8,009 bases of DNA from Actinomycetes bacterium. GTDB taxonomy: Bacteria; Planctomycetota; Phycisphaerae; JAACET01. Location of the stretch: NCBI GenBank assembly GCA_030631725.1, contig DAOVKO010000093.1:1-8009 (forward strand), written 5' to 3'. This document shows, one piece after another, positions 1-6,252 of this stretch. Positions within the stretch are counted from its first letter, which is position 1. The number at the start of each line of letters is the position of its first letter. The notes under the pieces are model-generated. The model saw nothing but the letters and a program-made list of their open reading frames with translations. It searched no databases and was not told the DNA's origin. The position numbers and the translations under genes are program-made.

Positions 1-329
1 AGCACGGACTGACAGCATACACTCAAGCTGGCCTGGCCGTTGATCAGGGCCAAGACCTGGACGGCATTGTCAGCTCGCCTGACGGTTCGGAGCATTTCAG
101 TGGCTGCTTTGGTGTTGGAGGCCGGGACGTCCCTAGTGGCAGTGGGGGGTAAGAAGAGGTCGAGAAGAATTACATCGGGCTTCTGCTTGGCGCAGTATTT
201 GAGGCCCTCGGCGGCGCAACAAGCCTTGAGCACTTTGTAACGGTGCGCTCGGAGGACCCGAGAAATGTCGTTGGCTAACGTGCCGTCGACGTGGGCAACC
301 AGTACGAGGGGGCTATCAGATGCGATCAC
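1..329 (-). CDS. Response-regulator receiver-like protein, partial (C-terminal part beyond the left edge)
   Basis: I chose a GTG start at 327-329. No ATG occurs in this frame between it and the in-frame TAG upstream, and an AGAGG lies 5 nt before it. A more distal TTG start is possible. About 109 codons are open to the window edge. The translation resembles a CheY-like receiver: strand 1 at about residues 7-12 (PLVLVA), helix 1 at about 18-29, strand 2 at about 31-36, and strand 3 with the phospho-acceptor at 53-61 (VILLDLFLP, Asp57). The usual acidic pair after strand 1 is replaced by His13-Val14, with only Asp15 nearby. The Ser/Thr after strand 4 (VQVLALI) appears to be Asn97. The loop between Asp57 and strand 4 is several residues longer than in CheY. 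These changes suggest a divergent or pseudo-receiver. Any output domain is outside the window, so its job is unknown. A strong promoter and a structured leader precede it. Confidence 0.65.
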   Translation of the reverse strand, partial: MIASDSPLVLVAHVDGTLANDISRVLRAHRYKVLKACCAAEGLKYCAKQKPDVILLDLFLPPTATRDVPASNTKAATEMLRTVRRADNAVQVLALINGQASLSVCCQSV

Positions 330-371
330 CCCGGCCTCTTGCTTCTTCTCTCCCTTGAGAATAAAGCAATG

Positions 372-447
372 CCGCAAGTAGGTTTTGCGGAAATACCCAC
401 CTGTTGAGGGCTAAGCGGCAGATGTGCTTGTTATTAGCCCGGCAGGT
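372..447 (-). promoter_or_regulatory. Structured 5' leader of the receiver gene (possible cis-regulatory RNA)
   Basis: The expected transcript from the 472-500 promoter has about 135 nt before the GTG start. Read on the minus strand it can form an outer 5-bp helix (443-447 with 399-403) enclosing a 7-bp helix GGGCTAA/TTAGCCC (434-440 with 408-414) separated by a small asymmetric internal loop. A separate hairpin CCGCAA/TTGCGG follows (385-390 with 372-377). All three stems are perfect matches. The nested arrangement is more than a random spacer usually shows. I do not recognise a known riboswitch consensus in it. It may be an uncharacterised leader RNA or only mRNA structure. Confidence 0.4.
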
Positions 448-471
448 ACTCCTTCTCCCAACTGTGTAAAC

Positions 472-500
472 ATTGTATCACAAATAGAAAAGTCAGTCAA
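472..500 (-). promoter_or_regulatory. Sigma70-type promoter for the receiver gene
   Basis: On the minus strand a -35 TTGACT (495-500) and a -10 TACAAT (472-477) are separated by exactly 17 bp. Each matches the consensus at five of six positions. The predicted start of transcription is near 465. This is among the best promoter matches in the window, and the surrounding DNA is AT-rich compared with the genes. Confidence 0.7.
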
Positions 501-740
501 GGAAAAAATAAAGTTTTTGAGGCTAGGAGCAGTTCCGAAGCCCCATTCGTAGTGGTTTATCGGCCGCTGCGAGCCGCATATAGGGCCCAAACGGGGGTTT
601 AATGGGCAAATAAGAGTGTTGGGGGTGAATTAAAATGGCCCTGAGGAACACTGAAAACTCGGGGCCGCCTCCAGCAGGGGGCGGCCCGATAAATTGAACA
701 ACGGTGATTGCCAGCGTAAAGGGCAGGCCTTAGACGAATG
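501..740. other. Intergenic region without a recognisable gene
   Basis: This is the spacer between the receiver-gene promoter and the end of fhs. The only feature I see is the GC-rich hairpin at 662-687. Short reading frames on both strands here have no recognisable family features and overlap the fhs end. Confidence 0.6.
655..687 (-). terminator. Possible terminator downstream of fhs
   Basis: An 8-bp perfect GC stem (662-669 with 680-687, GGGCCGCC/GGCGGCCC) lies about 54 bp after the fhs stop. Two further G-C pairs (671-672 with 677-678) lie beyond one mismatched position near the loop. On the minus strand it is followed by CGAG and only four Ts (655-658), so the U-tract is short. It fits a weak intrinsic terminator or a 3'-end stabilising hairpin. 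Confidence 0.45.
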
Positions 741-2486
741 CTAAAACATGCCGAGAACGCGACCGGATTCGTCGAGGTCGACCTTTGTGAAGGCTGGTAC
801 GGAGGGCAGGCCGGGCATGGTCCGCATGGCTCCGCAAAGAGGATACAAGAAGCCGGCACCTACACTGGCGCGGATTTCGCGGATGGGCAGAGTGAAACCA
901 GAGGGGACACCCTTGAGCTTGGCGTCGTGAGAGATGGACAGGTGAGTCTTGGCCATGCACATTGGCAGCTTGTCGAAGCCAGCCTTTTCGTAGGCGGCTA
1001 TCTGCTTTTCGGCAGTGGGTTCGTAGGATACTCCGTCGGCGTTGTAGATCTTGGTGGCAATGGCGTGAATCTTGTCCTTTATGGAGTCGTTGACGTCGTA
1101 AAGGAATTTGAAATCCGCGGGCTGTTCGCAGGCCTTGACGACGGCTTCGGCTAGATCAGTGGCCCCGGCACCACCCTCGGCCCAGTGGCGAGAACAGACG
1201 GCGTCCTCGGCGCCGGCGGCAATAGCGGCGTCTCGGACCATTTTGATCTCGGCTTCGGTGTCGTCGGTAAAGGCATTGACGGCCACAACCACGGGAATGC
1301 CAAAGAGTCTGGCAGTCTTGATGTGGTGCTCCATATTGCACAAGCCCTTTTTGAGCAGGTCGAGGTTTTCGGTGGTATAGGCGGGGTCGAGGGGTCGTCC
1401 GGGGATTACTCGAGGCCCGCCACCGTGCATCTTGAGGGCTCGAATGGTGGCGACGAGGACGACGCAGTCGGGGACGAGGCCGGAGGCTCGGCACTTGATA
1501 TCGAAGAATTTCTCCATGCCAATGTCGGCGCCGAATCCGGATTCGGTGACGACGTAGTCGGTGAGCTTGAGGGCGATTTTGTCGGCGATGATGGAGCTGT
1601 TTCCATGGGCGATGTTGGCAAATGGCCCGGCGTGGACAAAAGAGGGCTGGCCTTCGATGGTCTGCATGAGGTTGGGCTTAACGGCATCTTTCATAAGGAC
1701 GGTCATGGCCCCGGCGACTCCAAGGTCCTTAGCGGTGACGGGGTTGCCGGCCTTGTTGGAACCGATGACGATTTTGTCCATACGCCGGCGCATGTCCTTC
1801 AGGGAGCTTGACAGAGCCAAGATAGCCATGATCTCGGAAGCTACGGAGATATCGAATCCGGTGGCTCGGGGGCGACCGTCGACGGATTCGCCGAGGCCGA
1901 CGATAATGTTACGAAGGGCGCGGTCGTTGACGTCAACGACGCGGTTCCAGGTGATGGCATAGGGATTGATGTTCAGACGTTTGAGTCCGAGCTGCTTCAT
2001 GCGCTCGTCGGAGAGGACGTCCTCGTGCATGATGCGGGCGTCAATGGCGGCAGCTAAGAGGTTGTGGGCAATGCTGACGGCGTGGATGTCGCCGGTAAGG
2101 TGGAGATTGAACTCCTCCATGGGAATGACCTGAGCGTAGCCACCGCCGGCGGCCCCGCCCTTGATGCCGAAGGTTGGGCCCATCGAGGGCTGGCGAATGC
2201 AAAGGATCAGGTCTTTGCCGATAAGCCCCAAGGCCTGTGCCAATCCACAAGCGGTGGTGGTTTTTCCCTCGCCGAGGGGGGTGGGGGTGATGGCGGTGAC
2301 GTCAATGTACTTGCCGTTGGGCTTGTCTTTGAGGCGTTCAAGAATGTCCAGGGAGACCTTGGCCTTGCCTCGCCCGTAGGGCTCGAGCTCGTTTGGGGTG
2401 ATGCCGGCCTTTTCGGCGATCTGCTCGATGGGCAAAGGTTTGGCGGCATGGGAGATTTCGATGTCGGACGGAACTTTCGTACTCAT
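741..2486 (-). CDS. fhs: Formate--tetrahydrofolate ligase
   Basis: This cytoplasmic enzyme joins formate to tetrahydrofolate using ATP, giving 10-formyl-THF, ADP and phosphate. It feeds one-carbon metabolism and, in acetogens and relatives, the methyl branch of the Wood-Ljungdahl pathway. The 581-aa product is complete and slightly longer than the roughly 555-560 aa of well-known bacterial homologues. Visible landmarks are the P-loop region TPTPLGEGKTTT (67-78), the family signature around FGIKGGAAGGGYAQVIPM (106-123), the second signature VATIRALKMHGG (345-356), and the C-terminal GAMRTMPGLPSVP segment (552-564). The ATG at 2486 is supported by GGAGG (2493-2497) six nt upstream. It stands alone on this strand, divergent from the lipid-transport cluster. 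No other one-carbon or Wood-Ljungdahl genes are beside it, so the pathway context is open. The identification is secure. Confidence 0.97.
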   Translation of the reverse strand: MSTKVPSDIEISHAAKPLPIEQIAEKAGITPNELEPYGRGKAKVSLDILERLKDKPNGKYIDVTAITPTPLGEGKTTTACGLAQALGLIGKDLILCIRQPSMGPTFGIKGGAAGGGYAQVIPMEEFNLHLTGDIHAVSIAHNLLAAAIDARIMHEDVLSDERMKQLGLKRLNINPYAITWNRVVDVNDRALRNIIVGLGESVDGRPRATGFDISVASEIMAILALSSSLKDMRRRMDKIVIGSNKAGNPVTAKDLGVAGAMTVLMKDAVKPNLMQTIEGQPSFVHAGPFANIAHGNSSIIADKIALKLTDYVVTESGFGADIGMEKFFDIKCRASGLVPDCVVLVATIRALKMHGGGPRVIPGRPLDPAYTTENLDLLKKGLCNMEHHIKTARLFGIPVVVAVNAFTDDTEAEIKMVRDAAIAAGAEDAVCSRHWAEGGAGATDLAEAVVKACEQPADFKFLYDVNDSIKDKIHAIATKIYNADGVSYEPTAEKQIAAYEKAGFDKLPMCMAKTHLSISHDAKLKGVPSGFTLPIREIRASVGAGFLYPLCGAMRTMPGLPSVPAFTKVDLDESGRVLGMF

Positions 2487-2492
2487 GGATAT

Positions 2493-2497
2493 CCTCC
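2493..2497 (-). promoter_or_regulatory. Ribosome binding site of fhs
   Basis: A perfect GGAGG on the minus strand, six nt before the ATG, fixes the fhs start. Most other genes in the window have weaker sites. Confidence 0.8.
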
Positions 2498-2650
2498 GCG
2501 AAAAGTAAGCGACAAATAGACAAGCGGGCCGGGCCGAGCTACGTAGGCCAAAGGCCGATTCTCATGCTAAAGTCCTGCCATTTTGCGCGCCAGGGAAAGT
2601 AAAGCAAGGGTTTTTCGAGTGTTTTTGACAAATCTGCAGGTTCGAAGGCC

Positions 2651-2672
2651 CCCCCAGGCTGCGTCCTGGGGG
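2651..2672. repeat. GC-rich perfect inverted repeat in the fhs upstream region
   Basis: CCCCCAGG (2651-2658) and CCTGGGGG (2665-2672) form an 8-bp perfect stem with a 6-nt loop. Neither strand has a following T-run, so it is not a standard terminator. If fhs is transcribed from the promoter at 2713-2740, the hairpin lies in its 5' leader. Otherwise it may be a protein-binding palindrome or a chance structure. Confidence 0.4.
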
Positions 2673-2712
2673 CGTTGGGACAGCCAGTGGAACCGGGGGC
2701 TAAATAGGTGGC

Positions 2713-2740
2713 GTTATAGTCTTAGGCAAATAAGAGGCAA
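2713..2740 (-). promoter_or_regulatory. Possible fhs promoter
   Basis: On the minus strand TTGCCT (2735-2740) and TATAAC (2713-2718) are 16 bp apart, matching the consensus at four and five of six positions. Transcription would begin near 2706, giving a leader of about 220 nt. I found no better-placed promoter nearer to the gene, but the long leader lowers confidence. Confidence 0.4.
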
Positions 2741-2823
2741 ACCAGCCGGATTGGAGGGATGAAAAGGGCAACAGAAAAGGCGATCTGGCCGATAATAGGT
2801 AAGATAGCAGCGGTAAGAATTAT

Positions 2824-2852
2824 TTGACCCGGAAGGTAGGGGCCTATAGAAT
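2824..2852 (+). promoter_or_regulatory. Promoter of the HEAT-kinase-STAS-MlaEFD cluster
   Basis: TTGACC (2824-2829) and TAGAAT (2847-2852) are separated by 17 bp, each with five of six consensus bases. Predicted transcription starts near 2859, about 89 nt before the first gene. The promoter is divergent from the putative fhs promoter about 85 bp away. It is the only strong sigma70-like match I see for the whole plus-strand cluster. Confidence 0.6.
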
Positions 2853-2947
2853 CCCGGCAGAAACGGGACACGTCGGAAAAGAGGTAAGTGCCGAGCTGAA
2901 GGGTAAATATAGTAAATGGGCGTGTGTAGAGGTTTGAATAAGAGCTA

Positions 2948-3358
2948 ATGAGCACGGACAGAGCGAGACAATTCAAGAGAGGCTGCTTTGTTGCCGGATG
3001 GCTGTTGTGGACCTGCTGGGCGGTGGTGCCGGGCGGTTGCGGCTGGCTGGGAAGCGGTAATTATGTGAAGAATATCTCCGCGGCTGATCCGGAAGTGGCG
3101 ACCGTGGCAATGAACAAGGCGGCCCAAACGAAGAGCCGAGGGGCTATAGTGCCGCTGGTGAAACGCTTGTATGATGAGGACCCGGCGATTCGACTCTCGG
3201 CGATCAGGGCTCTGGAGAACATAACCGGAGAAGATATGGGCTACCGCAGCTATGAGCCTGAAGTCAAGCGGATAGCGGCTATCAAGCGCTGGGAGGCTTG
3301 GCTGGTAGAAGAAGGACTGGCAAGCGAGCAAGAGGATTCCCTAGAGGAAAAGGATTAG
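2948..3358 (+). CDS. Small HEAT-repeat protein, putative lipoprotein
   Basis: The 136-aa product begins with a basic N-terminus (Arg5, Arg7, Lys10, Arg11), a hydrophobic stretch at about 12-28 and a cysteine at 31 (VVPGGCG). This resembles a lipoprotein signal, but Pro at -3 is not the standard lipobox residue, so lipidation is only likely. Residues about 60-120 form a HEAT-like helical repeat (AIVPLVKRLYDEDPAIRLSAIRALENITGEDMGY) followed by the AIKRWEAWLVE helix, an arrangement I associate with planctomycete HEAT proteins. HEAT repeats usually bind proteins. The tail is acidic. It is the first gene after the promoter, with a weak AAGAG ribosome site. Its place upstream of the Mla genes suggests an envelope accessory or scaffold role, which is inference. 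A catalytic function is not evident. Confidence 0.7.
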   Translation: MSTDRARQFKRGCFVAGWLLWTCWAVVPGGCGWLGSGNYVKNISAADPEVATVAMNKAAQTKSRGAIVPLVKRLYDEDPAIRLSAIRALENITGEDMGYRSYEPEVKRIAAIKRWEAWLVEEGLASEQEDSLEEKD

Positions 3359-3442
3359 CCGTGGATTACGGAGTGCTACTTGGTGCAGGGCGAATGGGCA
3401 GGACCGGCGGACAAATAGAAGCCACAAAAAGGCAAGAATAAC

Positions 3443-3895
3443 ATGGGACGTCGTGAAAATCTGAGTATCCATTCGGACCCCGTAGAGCTCCGCCAAGTGC
3501 GCTCGGCAATAGAGGCTGGAGGCACCCGGGTGGGTTTCAACAAGAAAGATTGCCATGCGATGGCCCTGGCGGTGGATGAGGCCCTGGCCAATGTGATTAA
3601 GCACGCCTACGGCGGTGCAGCAGACAAGAAAATCGAGATTGAGATTGAAGAGCTAAACGAAGAGGTTAAAGAACAAGGTTTGAAGGTAAGTATCCGGGAT
3701 TTCGGCAAGGCGGTGGAGATATCGAAGATTAAAGGGCGCAAGCTGACGGATATACGCCCGGGGGGTCTGGGTGTGCATATAATGCGCAAGGTAATGGACA
3801 AAGTGGTCTTTGAATGTCCCCCGAGCGGGGGGACGCTTCTGCGAATGGTAAAATATCGGCGTAATGAGCAGAAAAGGAAAGAGACTACAGACTGA
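3443..3895 (+). CDS. RsbW/SpoIIAB-type ATP-binding serine kinase (anti-sigma factor family)
   Basis: The 150-aa product is a GHKL/HATPase_c domain of the RsbW family. The N-box is AVDEALANVIKHAYGG (43-58, with Glu46, Asn50 and His54). The G1 box is IRDFGKA (84-90) and the G2 lid is RPGGLGVHIMRKVMD (105-119), followed by SGGTLLRM (128-135). Family members bind ATP and phosphorylate a serine on a partner STAS protein, and many also bind a sigma factor. A STAS gene begins 29 bp downstream, which makes it the expected substrate. Length is typical (about 140-160 aa). The start is the only suitable ATG, with a weak AAGG about ten nt upstream. No sigma factor and no PP2C phosphatase are in the window. 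Cytoplasmic. Family call is firm; sigma binding versus transporter control is undecided. Confidence 0.9.
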   Translation: MGRRENLSIHSDPVELRQVRSAIEAGGTRVGFNKKDCHAMALAVDEALANVIKHAYGGAADKKIEIEIEELNEEVKEQGLKVSIRDFGKAVEISKIKGRKLTDIRPGGLGVHIMRKVMDKVVFECPPSGGTLLRMVKYRRNEQKRKETTD

Positions 3896-3924
3896 ACCAA
3901 TTCAGCGGTAGTTGGAGAAAGAAA

Positions 3925-4284
3925 ATGCCCACAGCAGATCGAAGCAGTTCAGATATAGTCAAACAAGTGCGACATTTGTCCGAGGCGGTGGCGGTGGACA
4001 TCAGCGGAGACGTGGATCTTCAGCGTTCGCCAGCCCTGCGGAAGACGCTGGCGAAACTAATAGAAGAGACTCCCGGCCGACTGATACTGAACCTGAAAGA
4101 AGTGGGATATATGGACTCTTCAGGTGTAGCGACGCTGGTGGAGGCCCTGCAGCGAATCCAACGGAAACAGGGACGACTTCTACTTCATTCGCTGAACCCC
4201 CGGGTGCAGAGCATATTCGAGATTGCCCGGCTGGAAAGCATATTCGAGATATATCCTTCTGAAGACGAGGCCCTGAGAGCATAG
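3925..4284 (+). CDS. STAS-domain protein (anti-sigma-factor antagonist / MlaB-like)
   Basis: The 119-aa product is a single STAS domain: AVAVDISGDVDLQRSPALR (about 21-39), then RLILNLKEVGYMDSSGVATLVEAL (about 52-75) and a final GRLLLHSLNPRVQSIFEIARLESIF region (about 82-106). The motif MDSSG (63-67) is the one phosphorylated in SpoIIAA, so Ser65 is the predicted acceptor. In E. coli MlaB the equivalent site is Thr in VDTGG. It sits between an RsbW-type kinase gene and mlaE. Both readings therefore apply: a partner-switching antagonist by sequence, and an MlaB-like transporter subunit by position. The ATG has GGAG (3914-3917) seven nt upstream. The domain is cytoplasmic and no membrane segment is seen. 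Confidence 0.9.
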   Translation: MPTADRSSSDIVKQVRHLSEAVAVDISGDVDLQRSPALRKTLAKLIEETPGRLILNLKEVGYMDSSGVATLVEALQRIQRKQGRLLLHSLNPRVQSIFEIARLESIFEIYPSEDEALRA

Positions 4285-4299
4285 AAAAAAAGGGATTGG

Positions 4300-4334
4300 T
4301 CATTAGCTATTAGCTACTAATCATTTGTCATTGT
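4300..4334 (+). repeat. Imperfect 7-bp tandem repeats, STAS-mlaE spacer
   Basis: Two exact TTAGCTA units are adjacent (4303-4309, 4310-4316), followed by TCATTTG and TCATTGT (4321-4334), again with a 7-bp step. The remaining spacer (4285-4373) has no promoter or terminator I can support. Confidence 0.6.
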
Positions 4335-4373
4335 CAGAGGGATAGAGGGACAAGAGCAAAGAAAGTAAGCAAA

Positions 4374-5219
4374 TTGCCAGAAAAAGACTATGAACTATCC
4401 GGACCGGCGGGCTGGATAAGCCAATTGGGGCGGGGTCTGATCGATGCGGCGGTTTTTGTGGGAGGGATGAGCATTCTCCTGGGGCAGACGCTGAGCTGGA
4501 GCCTGCGGAGCCTGGTTGGGCGGAAGGGGAAATCAGCCCGGGCCCGAGTGTTCAAACAGATGGTACGAGTGGGGGTACGGAGTATCCCGATTGTTTTGCT
4601 GATTCAATTCTCGATCGGCTTTATTTTGGCCTTGCAGATGGCCCCGGAGTTGGACCGCTGGGGACAGGTGGAACAGGTGGCCAGTATTAATGCGGTGGCG
4701 GGGTTCAGGGAGCTGGGGCCTTTGATGGCGGGGATAGTGCTGGCGGGGTTTGCGGGGGCGTCGATCGCGGCAGAGCTGGGGACAATGGTAACCACGGAAG
4801 AGATAGAGGCCCTGCAGGTAGAGGCGATTAATCCGGTGCGTTTCCTGGTGGTGCCTCGTGTGCTGGCGACGGTGATCATGATGGTCTGCCTGACGGTGCT
4901 GGCGGATTTGACGATGGTGTTCGGAGGATTCGTAACCGGGGTATTGCAGCTGGGTATCAGCCCTGCTCGCTATTATCATTTGACGCTGGAGACTTTGACT
5001 AATAAGGGTTTTTTGACCGGTTTGATCAAGGGGGGGTTGTTTGGTTTGCTGATCAGCTTGATTGCCTGTTATCAGGGGTTGTCGGTACGGCCGGCTGAGG
5101 GCTCGGAAGGGGTGGGACGAGCAACGACGGTAACGGTAGTCAGGTCGATTGTGGCTTTGGTGGTGACCGATGGGATATTGACGGCGTTGTTTTACGCCTA
5201 CGGATTCTTTGATAAGTAA
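4374..5219 (+). CDS. mlaE: MlaE-type MCE transporter permease
   Basis: This is the integral inner-membrane subunit of an MCE lipid ABC transporter. The 281-aa product starts at a TTG (4374). The frame is closed by a stop at 4311-4313 and I see no ATG before residue 32, so TTG fits best; the ribosome site is poor. Family landmarks are an amphipathic N-terminal helix (about 18-45) and membrane segments at about 70-89, 115-135, 157-190, 212-233 and 255-277. The signature FRELGPLMAGIVLAGFAGAS (111-130) is followed by IAAELGTMVTTEEIEALQVE (131-150) and by NPVRFLVVPRVLA (153-165), matching the MlaE region that contacts the ATPase. The length is slightly above the roughly 260 aa of E. coli MlaE because of the N-terminal extension. 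It is followed by mlaF after a 148-bp spacer containing inverted heptad arrays. The identification is secure at family level; the transported lipid and direction are unknown. Confidence 0.94.
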   Translation: MPEKDYELSGPAGWISQLGRGLIDAAVFVGGMSILLGQTLSWSLRSLVGRKGKSARARVFKQMVRVGVRSIPIVLLIQFSIGFILALQMAPELDRWGQVEQVASINAVAGFRELGPLMAGIVLAGFAGASIAAELGTMVTTEEIEALQVEAINPVRFLVVPRVLATVIMMVCLTVLADLTMVFGGFVTGVLQLGISPARYYHLTLETLTNKGFLTGLIKGGLFGLLISLIACYQGLSVRPAEGSEGVGRATTVTVVRSIVALVVTDGILTALFYAYGFFDK

Positions 5220-5263
5220 AATCAATGCGTAGCATCCTTTGGAAATGCAAAATGACAAGAAAA

Positions 5264-5334
5264 ACGCCAGACCGGAGGTCGGAGACTGTAGGAAATCAAA
5301 AACCGTCTTCCTCCAGCCTATAGCCTCCAGCCTG
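5264..5334 (+). repeat. Two inverted 7-bp repeat arrays forming a long imperfect hairpin, mlaE-mlaF spacer
   Basis: Array one (5264-5291) is four heptads: ACGCCAG, ACCGGAG, GTCGGAG, ACTGTAG. Array two (5310-5330) is CCTCCAG, CCTATAG, CCTCCAG, with a degenerate fourth unit to 5337. The arrays are roughly complementary: pairing 5268-5292 with 5310-5334 gives, by hand count, 17 Watson-Crick pairs and 2 G-T pairs over 25 positions around a 17-nt loop. No T-run follows, so it is not a standard terminator. It may set the relative expression of mlaE and mlaF by mRNA processing or partial attenuation. The rest of the spacer is AT-rich and shows no convincing promoter. Confidence 0.55.
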
Positions 5335-5367
5335 TTTGAATTTTGATATTGATTTGTGTGGTTTGGA

Positions 5368-6213
5368 ATGAGTGAACAAGAACCGATTATTAAGGTCGAA
5401 AGACTGATCAAGCGCTTTGGGGAGCAGACGGTGCTGAATGGGATCGATCTGGAGGTATACCCCGGCGAGACCATGGTAATCATGGGCGGTTCGGGGTGCG
5501 GCAAGAGCACGCTGCTGCGGATAATGATCGGTTCGATCAAACCGACGGCGGGAAAGGTGATGGTGCTGGGCGAGAACCTGGCGGAGCTGAACGAAAGGCT
5601 GCTGGATGAGCTGCGCAAGCGAATCGGGATATTGTTTCAATCGGGGGCCCTGTTCAACAGTATGACCGTGGGGGAGAATGTGGCTTTGCCGCTGCGCGAA
5701 CATACGAAACTGCATCCGGACGTGATCGATTTGCAGGTTACGATCAAGCTGAACCAGGTTTCGCTGCTTCAGGCCCGGGATAAGATGCCGGCCCAGATAT
5801 CGGGAGGGATGAAGAAGCGAGCGGGTCTGGCCAGGGCCTTGGCAATGGACCCGCAGATACTGTTTTATGATGAGCCCAGCGCGGGTCTTGACCCGGTGAC
5901 CTCAAGCCAAATCGACGAATTGATTATCAAACTGTCCAAAGGGCTGGGGGTGACCTCGGTGGTGGTTACGCACGAGATGGATTCGGCCTTTCGAATAGCC
6001 GATCGTATCTGTATGCTCAATCGTGGCAAAGTGCTGAAGGTCGGCAAGCGGGAGGAGTTCGAGGCCCTGCGGGATGCTGAAAACGGCCAGGGCTTCAGCG
6101 AGGATGAACTGCTGATGCGGCAATTTCTTCGAGGCGATGCTGAGGGTCCGATAAGCAGCGAAGAGGATAAAGGTGGCTTCTTCCAGGAGCTGGGGATATT
6201 CTCGCTGCGGTAA
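5368..6213 (+). CDS. mlaF: MlaF-type ABC transporter ATP-binding protein
   Basis: This cytoplasmic ATPase powers the MlaE permease. From the ATG at 5368 the product is 281 aa; a GTG at 5356 would add four residues (MWFG) and is not clearly better, since neither start has a good ribosome site. All ABC elements are present: Walker A GGSGCGKST (40-48), Q-loop Gln91 (ILFQSGALF), signature ISGGMKKRAGLARAL (144-158), Walker B ILFYDEP (164-170), D-loop SAGLDP (171-176) and H-loop His202 (VVVTHEMD). SGGM-KR is the form typical of MlaF. After about residue 235 the tail diverges, with the acidic EDELL and SSEEDKGG stretches. In E. coli the STAS protein MlaB binds MlaF, so the STAS product encoded upstream is the expected partner. 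The family call is secure. Confidence 0.95.
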   Translation: MSEQEPIIKVERLIKRFGEQTVLNGIDLEVYPGETMVIMGGSGCGKSTLLRIMIGSIKPTAGKVMVLGENLAELNERLLDELRKRIGILFQSGALFNSMTVGENVALPLREHTKLHPDVIDLQVTIKLNQVSLLQARDKMPAQISGGMKKRAGLARALAMDPQILFYDEPSAGLDPVTSSQIDELIIKLSKGLGVTSVVVTHEMDSAFRIADRICMLNRGKVLKVGKREEFEALRDAENGQGFSEDELLMRQFLRGDAEGPISSEEDKGGFFQELGIFSLR

Positions 6214-6221
6214 GATTGGAT

Positions 6222-6235
6222 GCTTGAGGCTTGAG
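6222..6235 (+). repeat. 7-bp tandem repeat GCTTGAG x2, mlaF-mlaD spacer
   Basis: Two exact GCTTGAG units lie in the 39-bp spacer just before mlaD. The same doubled unit recurs after mlaD at 7291-7304, so mlaD is flanked by matching 14-bp direct repeats. Confidence 0.65.
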
Positions 6236-6252
6236 TAATTGGAGCAGGATGA

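Noticed and set aside
40..240. 66-codon plus-strand frame at the left edge
   Set aside because: It lies antisense to the receiver gene, whose Asp57 motif gives better support.
738..1154. Gly/Val-rich plus-strand frame opposite the end of fhs, and similar frames at 1185-1811 and 2064-2519
   Set aside because: They are mirror readings of the conserved fhs codons and have no ribosome site or family features.
2625..2653. TTGACA-like -35 on the plus strand
   Set aside because: The position 17 bp downstream is an all G/C stretch with no -10 match.
2651..2672. Intrinsic terminator reading of the GC hairpin upstream of fhs
   Set aside because: No T-run follows on either strand and no gene ends nearby.
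2722..2976. Hydrophobic 84-codon frame on the minus strand resembling a small membrane protein
   Set aside because: It needs a TTG start, overlaps the start of the HEAT gene, covers the cluster promoter and lies opposite purine-rich DNA, which yields hydrophobic codons by itself. I could not match it to a family.
4533..5618. 361-codon frame antisense to mlaE and the start of mlaF
   Set aside because: The composition is Arg, His, Gln and Ser-rich without domain structure, and it crosses a spacer and two well-identified genes. It is a shadow of G-rich codons.
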